From Daphnia carinata (Eukaryota; Arthropoda; Branchiopoda; Diplostraca; Daphniidae), in NCBI RefSeq assembly GCF_022539665.2, contig NC_081336.1:6182278-6246277 (forward strand): 64,000 nucleotides of DNA. Reading direction: 5' to 3'. Position numbers and translations under genes: made by a program. The notes under the pieces were generated by a model. The model worked only from the letters and a program-made list of their open reading frames with translations. It was not told the origin of the DNA and ran no database searches. Positions 52,059-64,000 of this stretch are shown in pieces (within the stretch, counting starts at the first letter, position 1; every line of letters begins with the position of its first letter).

Positions 52059-53941
52059 TCACTGCTTACTGAGCGAGAAAGACAACTTGGGTCGTGCGTT
52101 CTTTTTGCCCAAGATCAAGTACTGCTCGTCACGCATCCGCTTCTCATGCTCACGCTGCATCCGCTGTCGATCCTCTTCCATTTTCCTCGACTGCTCCACC
52201 ATGGCCAAACGTTCTTCCGCCTGTTTAAACAATAGAAGGCAGAGAATAACATCAATCAACTAGTTGGTATATTAATATACGAGAAAACAAAAAACTTACG
52301 AGTTTACGCTGGGCTTCCTCGATTTTCTTGTTATTCTCTTCGACGATCCGTTCGAGCTCTTCGCGTTTGCGCCTTTCCTCTTCCTGTTTCAAACGGGTAT
52401 CCGGGTGCATAGGGGAAACGAGAGGCAGGATAGGAGAGGACGTGGGGTAAGGTTCAAAAAATCGATACTTTAGGACGACGTTAAACGGCACGCCACGAAC
52501 CATATACCCATCCAGTCACGCCATTAAAAACGGGGTGTGGGGTAGTGATGGTGGCCGAAGTTACCACAATAAATGGTACTTTGTTTAAAATTAACATAAA
52601 GAGTGAAGCACAAATGAAATGAACAGTCAATCATGTCAAACGATGAGAATCAAATATATCGAGAGAGGGGGAAGAACAAATGTGTTTTGTTTGGTGATGA
52701 TTGCTGTTACCTGCACAACCCTGATGACCCTTGAATTTTGACACTGGAGGTCACGGTACCAGAAAACAACTGACCTTGCTCGGCGGAGAGATATCACTGT
52801 CAGCATACTCCAGACGATCGATCGAAATGATGACCCACCATTTAAAAGGGCCTCAAACCGTTCAATTTCTCTCTCATCACTTGACAAAAAAAATCGAATT
52901 CTCTGCAATTCTTCCTTAGGAAAAATGTCTTGTATAGGAAAAACAAGACAGCCCGCTCCTACTCGGCGCGCAATGACAAAGGTAAACGCCGGGAGAAAAG
53001 GGCTATAAATTTGTGAACAAGATGCAAGATGGGAGAGAAATGCAGCCGATAGACTTTCTTCTTTCGTAATCCGCGGAAACGGCTGAATTTACAATAACCA
53101 CTTGACGCACATTGCTAAATTTCGGGAACATCTTTTTCGAATAATGGTATTGCCACCTTTGAAAAAAGGTGGCAAGTATATCGCGAATGAACTGCATCAT
53201 ATGCAGAGAGAACAAGTCGATTGCAAATTCAGCGTTCCGTTGCCCGTAAGAGAACGGGGGATAACCGGAGCCAACAAAATACGATACCTCACGGCGGTTT
53301 TCTTCTTCCAGCCTCTCTTTACGCCGCCTTTCTAGCTCCTCCAGCATTTGTCGCTCCATTATCTGTTTGGCTTCTTCCACTCGTCGTAGGACTTCGGCTT
53401 CAATTTCGTCCTTCCGCTTCTCCAATTCTTCTGCTACTCGCTGGGCCACCATCTCTTCGATTCGTTTGACGGTTTCCTCTTCAACTATCTTTTGTTCCTG
53501 TTCTTTCTGACGCCTAGAAATATTTTAACAACATAAATATAACCTAATTTAAAAACTAATCAACGACTTGTAGGGTGTTACATGACTCTTGCGTTTTGCG
53601 CTGCTCTTTGACGTTCAATTTCAGCCAGTCTCTCCACTTCACTGAGTTTACTTCTGCCAAGTTTTGATCTCCTGGAACCAGCATCAGAATCGCTATTGGA
53701 GGAAGACGACGATCTCGACCTTTTCCTAAGATATGAATTTACCATAGAAATCAAAAATTCGTTAGACATATGAACAATTATTCAACCTGTATTTGTTTTC
53801 TGATGACTGCTTGCGAGCAGTAGGCATTCGATGTTTTTCGTTTTTTCTCGATCGAGATCTTGATCTAGAACGCCTTTTGTGTTTGCTTCTTCGGACTCTG
53901 TCTCGCGATTTCGACCGACTTCTGCTTCTTGATTTTGTCAT
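52059..53941 (-). CDS. ARGLU1: Arginine and glutamate-rich protein 1 (ARGLU1)
   Basis: A nuclear splicing and Mediator-associated protein. Exons (minus): 53941-53787, 53725-53582, 53513-53288, 52383-52300 and 52220-52059, giving 256 aa. The N-terminal third is an RS-type region ([36 protein letters not shown]). The rest is a continuous Glu/Arg/Gln coiled coil ([39 protein letters not shown]), ending in [18 protein letters not shown]. The RPKLSFSL terminus is diagnostic. Four introns are present; the third is 904 nt, the others 61-79 nt. Confidence 0.94.
52384..53287. other. Long ARGLU1 intron
   Basis: 904 nt between the coiled-coil exons, with no open frame of interest. Vertebrate ARGLU1 has a regulated retained intron that controls its own level; whether this intron does likewise cannot be read from the sequence. 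Confidence 0.6.
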
Positions 53942-55798
53942 GGTTGTTTTTTTGTTCTGACACTGGAAAAAACAATTTACATTATTGATTGCAATTAAAA
54001 GGCTGGTAAGATTGACACTATGATTCAACAGGAGAAAATAAAATATTATAAACTACATTTGCCCAAAGCTAGAAAGTGAACATTAGTGATGTCACCGATT
54101 CAGCCTCAAACAAAGACTGCATTCATGTGTTCAGGTCACACAACCAAGTGAATGATCAAACAATACAGTGAGTTTTCATTTAGGACATCCGACTATACCG
54201 TTTGTCTTTTTTACACGAAGTTTTTTAATTTGAAAGGAAAACGCCTATGAAGCAGATGGTTCTTCTTCAGGATGGGATTGCAAAGATGGAATTATAACTG
54301 CGTGCTTGGGATTCAAAATCACGCAAATTGCTAAAGTTTTCGTCACTATTCAGAAATATATGGAATCCACACCTTCTTTGACAAAGGTAACAAATATTTC
54401 TCGGTAAATTTAACATCAGCACACCACACGTCTAAAACCAAAAAGAATAACTGAGAAAATGCAGTTAGTGAAATGTAATCCAGCGACAGAAATGCCATCT
54501 GCTGGACCTACAAGAGGAAAACGGCTAAAGAGTGGGGCTGCGGAGGAAAAATTATGCCTTTCTCTGCATATAATACTTCAAATTTGCTGAAAAGCGAAAA
54601 AAAAGCAGTTAAATTGATCTCCCAAGAACGTATTAGCGAAGCGGTTGTTTTGCACTTCAAATACAATTTTACTCAACTGCTTTTGAAGTTTATGTAGTAT
54701 CGGCGGACTGCAATCGATTGTATTTAACTGAAACAAGCCCCAGACGAATTTTTGCTGAATTATTGATCAACATTGAGGTAACGATGCCGACAAAAAACAG
54801 TCAATGAATCTTCACAGCACAGCAGTAAAATAGGCATGGAAACTGGATTTCGAGTTCTTTCATTTCATCCATATAAAATGGTTCATTTTGGTACTATATT
54901 CAGACTTTATTTACAAACTAACACCGAAAATGTACTGTACGTATGCACCTACTGCAACTCAACGCCAAGCAGTAAAACAAGCAAAGTCATTTCGTTTTTT
55001 ACTTTAAAGCACGACTGCGGAACTATAGAGTAGTTTGCACGACAGAAACAACTACGTGATACCAGCGAACTTGTTCATGCGACAAAAATTGGCTGTTCTT
55101 TTATTGAATGCTAGAAAAAAGAGTGGCTCTGTTAATTTTTACTATTGAGGTTGTAAGAATATTTTGTTAATAAGGAGAATTCAGTGACGCATAACGTTGA
55201 TTCTCAATGTAAAAAAAATCTGAATGTAAAAGATAATTCGGAGAAAAACATGAAAATGATTTCGATATGTTCTGACTAGCCCATGACGTGCACCTTACTA
55301 TCCTATGCTGACATACACTGAAGGGAAGAAGGTTAGGCCTTCACGATAAATATTCATTAATTTCCCAGTGGGGTATCATGAAATGTCGTTTGCATCTTTA
55401 TTTTAATAGCCATTATTCGGCTATTTATTAGAAAGTTCTTTTCTTTGTTCGTTCTTGATGTATATGATTTCAACTTTTGGGTGCTATATTTCTATTCCTT
55501 CTCAGCTTCCGCTAATGTATAAAAATCATTCGAAAACGGGGGTTTTTGTTCAAACAGTTTCAAGCACTCATTCAACGGATTATTGTAGATCCTCCCCCCC
55601 TTACCTTTTCTTTTTACAACTATCGGAGTAACATTAAACATAAATGGCATGGATGTATAATTCCAATCAACGTTGTCTACAACATCTTAAGAGATTCATT
55701 GCAATGAGAATGGACGGAAATATTAGGCACTTGTGCTCTTTTGTCAGTTATTAAAAAGTCATTAAAAAAAAATGGAATGGGTAGGACGGAGGTAGATT
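53942..55798. other. Intergenic, 1.9 kb, no gene seen
   Basis: Contains the ARGLU1 promoter side and the 3' flank of the transferrin gene. Only short AT-rich frames occur. Confidence 0.55.
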
Positions 55799-58700
55799 CT
55801 ATAACCTAATACGGCTGAAAACGATTGCAAAAACTGCTAAAGTAACAACGAAGCCCGACTTCAAAGAGGCGGCTCCAGCTTGGCAATCCACCAATTGTCT
55901 AGCTCTCAAGAACTCGGGTCCCAAGTACTTGTGATAATGCCGTTGACTGGGCGGCACGATTTGCAACTTTTGCGTAGCGTCTTGGAAAATAACATCGTTG
56001 TAAGGGGGGTCTGATGTGAATAAAGCGAAATCCAAATAATCTCCTAAATGGTAATGTGATAATAAATCATTAAAACAAAGCTATTTATAAAATGAATACT
56101 AATTTTTACCTTTGAGTCCGTAAAACTGTTGTGCGTACATGAAAACATTGATAAAGGCATCAATTTCAGTTTTGTTATAGCCTCTTCCTCCCCTTGCTAC
56201 CATTGCATTAGCTTTGACCTTCCCGAGGTTACAACGAGCATAATCTGAAACCGGTGCTCTTTGGCCGTCACGGCAGAGAAGTTCGTAATCACGCGAAAGC
56301 TGATTACGCGACCAATATTCGCGGCTTTTACCGTCCGTGTTTTCCAGAACAGTAGCGTGACGAACAAAAGCTACATGGCCCCCACCTTCGACCAAACAAC
56401 GGAAGGCACCAGTATTGCCAAAATAATCCTCAGAATGGTCTCGCCGGCAAAATCGAAAACTTGTGCCATGACATAAGTCACACATATGAGGGAAGCTCAA
56501 CCCAGTCGGTTGGTATTCTTGATTCATAGCGCCGGGTACGCAAGCTTTCGTGAAGAAGGAGGCAGCGGATTGAACTGAATCGCAACCATAACTGCGGATT
56601 CTTTCGTTGGCCAACAAATGGGCCAACGGTATGATCCAACCGGCAGCGTGGTAAATACCTTAACAGGATTTGTATTACTGTGATGCTCAAATTTTCTAGT
56701 TTATTTTTTAAACCTTACCTGTGTGACATGTGTTCTTATTTTTTAGATAAATGAGTTCCGTTTCCGGGTCAGTAGCCTTGGCCACAGCAACTACATAATA
56801 CTCAGGTTTTCCAAGATTGTATACTTCGGAGAGAATGGAGATCATGTCAAAGTTTAACCCTGCCGTGTACACGTCGCCGGCATCTAACATTGTTACGTCT
56901 GCTACTCCAGTTTGAATTGCCTAAGAGATTTAAGACTTTTAGTAATAGAATATGTAAGCCACTGTGTTTTTAATACTTGCCCGCATACAGCCGATATTTG
57001 TATCTGCCCTGTAGCAGTTCATTTCAGGTTGGAGCAACTGCGCTTTCATTGCTGTCCGCATGCGGACGCATTTGGTCAATTCAATCGGTGAGGTAACACA
57101 CAAGGTCATCGCTTTTACTGGGCATTGCCTAACCCCTAAAATGGAATCCAGAGTTCTGCCCAAAAATCCCGCGTAGGTCTGTTGATCTGCAGGAATAGCC
57201 TATTAATTGTCAACAGTATAGAGATAATTTGATTAATTACTCAATGAAATGTAAACTTGATTACAACCTTCAGACTTATACAGTCATCCTGAAATAAAAG
57301 GTTGTTTAGCATTCCATAGCGAGGGGAAGATTGGAAAAGCTGAAACTGCCTCGGAGAGACTGGTTGGGATAAGGAATCAACGCCGTTTAGATCTCGGCCC
57401 GAGAAGTCGTCAAAAGGTCGAAATGTAGTAGTGTTGCGAACTTCGGGCCTTGGGTTGGCCGTGCGAGATCCGAATATTTCGAATAATTTGGTTAAAAACT
57501 TTTGATATTTCACACGCACGTCGATGCCTCGCGCTGAAGTAGTAACCACTGCATCGCCAGGAACTTGTCCCCAATTGCAATCGCGGTATTCAAGGACCGA
57601 ACGACGCGAGCCATCAACGCACAAAAGTTCGAAATCATCAATCTGAAGAAAAAAAAATACATATTATCATGTTTACCTATAATTATACAGGGAGATAACG
57701 AAAAAACAAAAGGGTTAAGTAATACCTTGATAGTTCCAAACTGTCCAGTTGCAATTGTTTCTACTACAGTTGTGTGCTTTAAGAAAGCAACTTCTCCAGC
57801 TTCCACCAAGCACTTAAATGCACCCTACATAATCACAACTGCTTATGTATTCTGATTTCAATTACAAATTTCTACTGTTTCCTTACCTGATATCCCGCAT
57901 ATGGATCCTGCGCAGTGCATCTTTGTCCTAGAACTTTGCTGGCACAGAGTTGACACAAATGATCTGAATTGTCTCCCAATGGATTGTAAATATCAGACAG
58001 TGAATCAACAGCACAGGAAGGGCCAAAAAACTCACTGGCTGATTTAACATGGTTATTGCAATCAGCAATATCCATATGCCTGAGCTGCATCAGAGTGTAG
58101 ATTGGTTGCACCCAGCTACCAAACAACAGAACTTGCTTATTAGTTTCTTTATTTTTTATTTTTTTTTTTGTAAATTTTTATAACTTACCCTCCGTGGATG
58201 CCAACACCAGGAAAGCAGCCTTTTTTCCCTCTCAGCTGGGCAAGGCTCTGAACTTCTGGTAGAGAAAATTTCTTCACAACAGCCACAGAGTAATAAAATG
58301 CTTGGTTATTTGTGTAGACTTCTTGCATTATTGGCAACAAACTGTGATAACGGCCTCCAACAAAAACATTTCCTGGGTCTAATGTTGTTACATCAGCCTC
58401 ACTCTTGTCTAAATACTGCATGCACTCTGCTTTGTTGAATGCCTAATGAAATGGAAATAAATAATTTAAACTGTAACAAGAAAAGCTCAGACAGCTTACC
58501 CTGATGCACTTAATAATCATGCCTAGTTTTCCAAACACTGCAAATTGAAGATCTACGGAATGTGCCATCTCTTCACATTTTTCTTGCTCCCCGGCAGTTG
58601 TAGTGCACCATTTCAAAACATCTTTTTGGCTTTGTGCTGTAATCCAGAAAATGAAACACGATTCATTCACACTATTTTTACACGTTAGCATACGGTAGGA

Positions 58701-58900
58701 TTTGCTTGTAATGAGGTAACGCAAGGGTGGGGCATACAGAAAATGTACTTGATTTAATAATGTTTAACATGATTTTTTTTTAATGGAATGGTTCACAATA
58801 TAATTAAATTTACGCTCTTTCAGTTACCGTTGGCGACAGACGCAAGGATAAGGAATATCCAACACAAGGTGGATAACAGCTTTATTTTGTTGTTAGCCAT
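55799..58900 (-). CDS. Two-lobed transferrin, membrane-anchored, with lost iron ligands (Tsf3/melanotransferrin-like)
   Basis: Exons (minus): 58900-58828, 58636-58500, 58442-58189, 58115-57887, 57824-57726, 57642-57282, 57186-56981, 56920-56719, 56658-56110 and 56043-55799, giving 784 aa. A signal peptide (KLLSTLCWIFLILASVANA) precedes two transferrin lobes. N-lobe: VLKWCTTTAGEQEKCEEM, ADVTTLDPGNVFVGG, AFYYSVAVVKK, DPYAGYQGAFKCL. C-lobe: ADVTMLDAGDVYTAG, EYYVVAVAK, DYFGNTGAFRCL. The C-terminus is a hydrophobic tail after a small-residue site (GAASLKSGFVVTLAVFAIVF), as in GPI-anchored melanotransferrins. Asp and both Tyr ligands are present in each lobe. The anion-binding Arg of the CHTGxGRxAGW motif is replaced in both (CFPGVGIHGGW; CHTGIYHAAGW), and the His position also differs (PGDAVV; KANAMV). 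Iron binding is therefore probably weak or absent, as described for insect transferrin 3. One junction uses a GC donor (56980). Confidence 0.9.
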
Positions 58901-59904
58901 GTCAAATTTTCTCAAACAACCAAATTTCTCATTCACTCCCTACGTTGCCAAGTGTGGGATAAAGTGCCAGCCCAATTTATTTTCGTTTCCCAAAATTTTA
59001 GATTTAACTTTTCAGATTCCGTATCTGCTGTCCCGTCAACTCGACTAAAATAATTATATAATCGTACAAATTTACTAAGCCGCCTATTTCAAAATTTAGC
59101 CAAACGGGGTATCTGACATTCTGCTGGCACTTTTCCCTCATGCCTGGATGTGTGCCCCGCAAATGACGCTAAAATACCGAGATTGAATCCTGTTTCCATA
59201 GTAAGCGAATACATCGACTCACTTTTAAAATAAAAATTCGATGTAACCACAAATTTTAATCGTTTCTTATGTGGGTGCTGCCAATATTCCTGAGAGCACG
59301 GGAATGATAGGATATTAGTTGCTAAAAAAAAACGAATTAACTCCAAGAATGTTACAAATTTATGTAAACATATTTTCTTTTTTTTCAAACTCTTAAGTCA
59401 TGGGAAACAATAATTAGAAAAGAAGCGGTTTAGATGTAATATAGCTAAATTTACCTGTAGAACGGCATAACATGGCCACCAGATGTTCCTCATATAACCC
59501 GAGTTCGAAGACGGATGCTGTGTTATTCTTCTGAACACTGGCTTTTTTCTTTAAGTTAGCAAGAAATGTAGCATTGTTTTGAAGACATCAAACACAACAA
59601 ACTGATAAGAAATCAGAAATTTTAATTATCTGAACTCCTGTTTATTTATATAACCTTTCGAATGATGTTGATCAATCAATCATGAATCAAAATATACCAA
59701 AGTGAAGCCAAGTAATACCGTACCGCCACGTGTTTGTGTTCTTCAACGTTTCTTTCTTAGTTTCATGAGGAAAATGAGGAATTTTGGTAGTATTAGGAAG
59801 GTGTAAAAGAAATTCGGGGTGGGCTTGACATTAAGATGTTACAAAGGTAGACAAGTTTTTATTTCTTAACGCTCAGTTGATGGCTATCAAAACAAATGTT
59901 CCCC
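58901..59904. other. Intergenic, 1.0 kb
   Basis: Lies between the transferrin start and the ELOB stop, both on the minus strand. It must hold the transferrin promoter. No TATA box or gene is evident. Confidence 0.5.
59858..59863 (-). promoter_or_regulatory. Poly(A) signal of ELOB
   Basis: TTTATT on plus is AATAAA on minus, 42 nt past the Elongin B stop codon. Confidence 0.5.
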
Positions 59905-60787
59905 CTAATTGGCTGAAGTATCATGGGTTGCCTCTTGTCCTTTCATCACATCTGGTAGCTCGGGCGGAGAAGAGAGAGGTGTTATGTCGACGGCTTCAAA
60001 ATCTCCATTTTCCAATCTAAACAGAAAAACGAATTTTGCCACAAAAAAAAAAAAAAAATGCATCATCTATTCATCATTGAATTAAGGTTTAAAAAAAAGA
60101 TGAATCTAATCAGGGGTTTTCCACAAGATCTTTGTGAAAGTATTTCGTTTGTTATCTTACATCTGATTCGTCTACTAATTTCTTTGGGATCACATTATAT
60201 TAGATCAATCAATAAGCTAATGTCAAAAAATTTAATGCCATGTGTCACTTTAAAGCAACACCTTTACATTTCTGCAGGATGTTTGAAAATTTTTTTACAA
60301 CTCCCTTAATAAAAACCTTTAATATTGCTCATGTGGCTTTACCTGAACGACACAGCCTACTAGTAGCTGTTACACTAATTATCATACCAAACAGCAGAAA
60401 CGATCAAGAAGGAAACAAGATTCCCAAGAATAAATCCTTATTATTAACCTACTTCCCATTATGTAAACTGAAAGAATTTTACCGATAGGCCAAGCTGAGA
60501 GATGCAGGACTTTGGGCTCTAGCAGTTGTTGAAATTAATCCGTAATCTGCCAAACAACGATTGTCTTCCATGACTCGATCATCTTTGAACAGACGTTGGC
60601 TATCCGGTGCGACCTTAGTTATTCCTATATGAAATACACTGTTTAGAAATTGGGCAGGTAAGAGACAAAAAAATAAGACTTTTCAGTAACCTTGAATGAT
60701 TTTCTTCAGCTCAGAAACGTTAGTGGTCTCTTTGGCATCTGTAAATATTGTAGTTTTCTTCCTCCTTATCATCAAATACACGCACAT
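59905..60787 (-). CDS. ELOB: Elongin-B
   Basis: A ubiquitin-like adaptor that pairs with Elongin C in the transcription elongation factor SIII and in Cullin-2/5 ubiquitin ligases. Three exons (minus), 60787-60691, 60624-60483 and 60016-59905, encode 116 aa, close to the 118 of the human protein. Matching blocks are [54 protein letters not shown] and the C-terminal [11 protein letters not shown]. The ATG at 60787 aligns with the family start; an AG lies just before it, so a noncoding first exon is possible. The first donor (GTTACT) is weak. The start lies 830 nt from the divergent DDX54 start. Confidence 0.95.
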
Positions 60788-61617
60788 TCCTGCAGCCATT
60801 TCGGGACTTGGAAACAAGTTCCCCGAATTTCGAGAACACCTCAAACTCTGTTTTCCACGGCTCCAGTCGACACACCGTTGTCGCTTTCTCAGTTAAATCT
60901 ATTTTCACAACTTGTTCGACTTTTTGGTGTTGGCAGAGTCATAGATAGGATGATTTAACTACTCCTATACGAACCGTGGTCAAATTCACAAGCCTTACTC
61001 CTTCCGATTGACCTGCACCAAGCGGATGTTTGACTGGATGAAGATAGCACTTTGCATTGTAGTGCATCAGATCTCCGCATCGTGCAGGTCAGTCGGAGCA
61101 AGCGAACGCGAGCAAGCCCAAAAGCAAAAAGTGATGAGGGGCGTGGCTTCCTTAAAGGGAATTTGACATGGAGTAGTTAGACCAACTAATGTATGACTCT
61201 GGTGTTGGTACTTCTCAACCATGGAAGTAGCGTACAGTACTAGCGCTCAAAAGATGTATCTACATCCTCTAGCGCCTCTATCGGTAGATACTTCTAGGCT
61301 TATTTTTTTCCGAAATGCAAAAATTTAGTGTCACCTACATTCCATGCGTAAAATACATTTCCTAACAAAAATAAAATATATTGAAAAGAGCTTAGTGGTT
61401 AATGCAGTTATACTCCGCAAAAATATACAAATGTTAAATGTACGTTTGTGCACATTTTGAGCAACCTAGGGTCTTAGAGGGCAAAACGCGTGTTTTCTGA
61501 AAAAAAACTCAAATCTATTAGTTCGTCTGCTAGAGCACGTTGTCTTTATCGTGGAGTTTAAGACTTGCCATCGTTGAAGTGTCAACTGGTTGGTTTTTAA
61601 TCGAATTGTTGCCGAGA
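60788..61617. promoter_or_regulatory. Divergent promoter region of ELOB and DDX54
   Basis: 830 nt separate two head-to-head housekeeping genes. I see no TATA box close to either start. Sharing is inferred from layout. Confidence 0.4.
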
Positions 61618-64000
61618 ATGCCTGAACTTGAGGGTTTCGGAGATGGGGGATATCAATCGGAAGCTGAACTAGACACACGTGCCTTGGTTCAAGAGCAGAA
61701 TCGCAAAAAGAAAAAGTCTGGTGGATTTCAGTCTATGGGCCTGAGCTATAATGTTTACCGCGGGGTAATGAAATGTGGTTACAAAATACCGACACCAATT
61801 CAAAGAAAAGTAATTAGTCTTTAACTGCTTTAAAAGTCCAATATAACATTGTCTTATTTTGTTTTGTAGTGCATTCCGTTGATTATGGAAAAGAAAGATG
61901 TTGTGGCCATGGCAAGAACAGGCAGTGGCAAAACAGCTTGTTTCTTAATCCCTTTATTTGAAAGACTTCAAGAACACTCTACTATTGGAACAAGAGCCCT
62001 TATTATGTCCCCCACTCGAGAATTGGCACTGCAAACATTGAAGTTCACTCGAGAACTAGGCAAATACACTGGACTAAAAGCAGCTACTATTCTTGGAGGA
62101 GACTCTATGGAAGCTCAGTTTGCTGCAATGCATGAAATACCAGACATCATTATTGCTACTCCAGGAAGATTTGCCCATCTCTGTGTAGAAATGGAACTAA
62201 AGCTAAAGGTAGTAAAAAAATTCTGTGCATTGTGAGAAATAATTTTATTCTTTTTATTTAATGTTGTATAGGAAATTGAGTATGTAGTGTTTGATGAAGC
62301 TGACCGACTTTTTGAGATGGGATTTGGAGAACAGTTATTAGAAATTTTGAATCGTCTGCCAGAATTGCGACAGACACTTCTTTTTTCGGCTACTCTTCCG
62401 AAATTACTTGTTGATTTCACCAAAGCAGGTCTGACAGACCCAGTATTGGTCAGGTAAATGTTTCTGTACATCTTCTATTATTTTGTCTTCATAATTTACC
62501 ATAATATAAAATACAAACTTATAGGTTGGACGTTGATTCTAAGTTACCTGAAGCTTTAAAATTGGCTTTCGTATTCTGTCCGTGTGAATCGAAAGCATCC
62601 ATTCTTCTTCACTTACTACGAAATGCAATCAAGGCAGGAGAATTGACGCTTGTGTTTGCTGCGACTATGCATCACGTTGAGTACTTGCACCTAGTAAGTC
62701 ATCTCTATCAATTTCTGTCATATACATATTTAGGAAATAATATAATTTTGTTTGGTACCAGTTACTTGACAAAGCGGGAATCTCCAATACATACATTTAT
62801 TCTAGTTTGGACCAAGCTGCCCGTAAAATCCATGCTGCTAAGTTTCAAACAAAGCAAACAAATGTCATGATTACCACTGATGTTGCTGCACGTGGTATTG
62901 ATATTCCGCTGTTGGACAATGTAATCAACTACAATTTCCCAGCCAAAGCCAAATTATTTGTCCACAGAGTCGGTAAGTTGCAGCTGTGAAACACCATTGT
63001 CCTAATACTGAAAATAAGGCTGTATTGAAATCTTTGTTCAGGACGTGTTGCACGTGCCGGGCGCTCTGGTACAGCTTATTCACTAGTCGCCCTAGATGAA
63101 ATACCTGCTTTAGTGGATTTACATCTCTTCTTGGGAAGACCGCTAAAGCAAATTCCTCAAGATGGACTGAAAAAGGGCGAGGACTGGGACGGCTATCTCG
63201 GTCGTGTCGGCCAAAGCGTTATAGATGATGGAAGTAGTGCGATGCAGCTGTGGCATCAAGAGTCAGTAGAGCTTCAAAATATGATCAAGGTCTACACGTC
63301 AGCTTACAAACAGTATAAACGTTCTTGCCCACCGCCCTCTCATGAATCCGTCAAAAAGGGAAAAGAAATCAAGCTTGAACTACTAGGTCCTCACCCTGTG
63401 TTCGTAGCTGAAAGTAGTGAACTCGAAAGTGATCGGCTCAATTTACTAGAGCAAATGAAGTGCTATCGTCCCCATCACGTAAGTTGAATCCTTTGGCCAC
63501 TTCTCCTTCTCAATAACATTAATTCCATAAACTAAAATTTTAATTCATATCCTGGTGCAGACTATTTTCGAAATTGGTGTGACGGCTAACTCTGTGAAGG
63601 CGAAAGTGATGTTAGAGAAACGCATAAAGCATCAGCGAATCATCATGAAACAAAAAAAAGCGGCAATTAAATCCGCAGCTGAAGCTGCATCTTCGGAAGA
63701 ACCTGAAAACGTTGCCGTTCCACAAGAGGAAGCCGACGACGAAATGGTCCAAGAGGCGTTCAGCACCGTTATTGCTCAAAAGAGACGGACCAGCCGGAAG
63801 CCATTTGACCCGAACCAAGCAAAGAAGAAACGCATTCAGACTCAATCAACCAAGGACGAAGAAAACTACATCAACTACGTAGCAAAGGATCACCAAACAG
63901 AATCTGGGTAGCTTAATTCGTTCTTCTCTTTTTTTTTTTAAATATCGATCCTATTAAACGTCTATTTTAACTGTTAGATTGGCATTGGGTTCTGATTTCG
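61618..64000 (+). CDS. DDX54: ATP-dependent RNA helicase DDX54/Dbp10 (partial, runs off the window)
   Basis: A nucleolar DEAD-box helicase needed for 60S ribosome assembly. Exons 61618-61809, 61870-62208, 62272-62453, 62525-62693, 62762-62972, 63042-63478, 63561-63907 and 63978 onwards. Motifs in order: Q motif [20 protein letters not shown], Ia PTRELA, Ib TPGRF, II DEAD, III SAT, then [10 protein letters not shown] and [13 protein letters not shown]. The family-specific C-terminal part follows ([27 protein letters not shown]), then [20 protein letters not shown], matching the DDX54 block ending in a GLS-type motif. The N-terminus is short and acidic before [15 protein letters not shown]. The donor at 63908 and acceptor at 63977 keep phase 2. 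The C-terminal region with its basic tail lies outside the window. Confidence 0.94.

Noticed and set aside
1-64000. Transposons, CRISPR arrays, rRNA and tRNA genes
   Set aside because: No reverse transcriptase, transposase, long terminal or inverted repeats, spaced repeats, or clear tRNA A/B boxes were seen; short tRNAs could still be missed by eye.

Overview
The window is eukaryotic nuclear DNA. It is AT-rich and gene-dense, most introns are about 55-110 nt with canonical GT-AG ends, and the proteins read as arthropod. A small crustacean of the Daphnia type fits best; this is an inference from gene structure and family resemblance, not from a search. I rebuilt gene models by hand from splice sites, and every CDS length given was checked for reading phase.

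Layout from left to right. Position 1-4.3 kb: MBD4, a methyl-CpG-binding DNA glycosylase (minus). 6.0-7.3 kb: a two-exon secreted proline/serine-rich protein behind a TATA box (plus). 10.7-23.7 kb: a long RGK-family small GTPase (minus) with several introns of 2-4 kb, one of which holds a possible plus-strand gene at 16.1-16.6 kb. 23.7-30.1 kb: mostly noncoding, with two exon-like plus-strand segments I cannot assign. 30.1-30.7 kb: a BTB-only protein (minus). 31.5-34.7 kb: a protein with six CxxC...CxxC modules (plus). 36.5-42.2 kb: a GSE1-like corepressor (plus), possibly the second half of the same gene. 43.2-44.9 kb: SCHIP1 (minus). 45.8-46.2 kb: an unrecognised 94-residue protein (minus). 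49.6-51.6 kb: a secreted inhibitory-type serpin (plus). 52.1-53.9 kb: ARGLU1 (minus). 55.8-58.9 kb: a two-lobed, membrane-anchored transferrin that has lost ligands (minus). 59.9-60.8 kb: Elongin B (minus). 61.6 kb to the end: DDX54/Dbp10 (plus, cut by the window edge).

The genes do not form one pathway. Several are nuclear: MBD4, the CxxC-array/GSE1-like pair, BTB, ARGLU1, Elongin B and DDX54. Several are secreted or at the cell surface: the proline-rich protein, the serpin and the transferrin. The least ordinary items are the six-module cysteine array with its phase-compatible link to the GSE1-like half, the transferrin that lacks the His and Arg ligands in both lobes, and the unassigned exon pair at 25.8 and 28.8 kb. 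I saw no rRNA, tRNA, CRISPR array or intact transposon.
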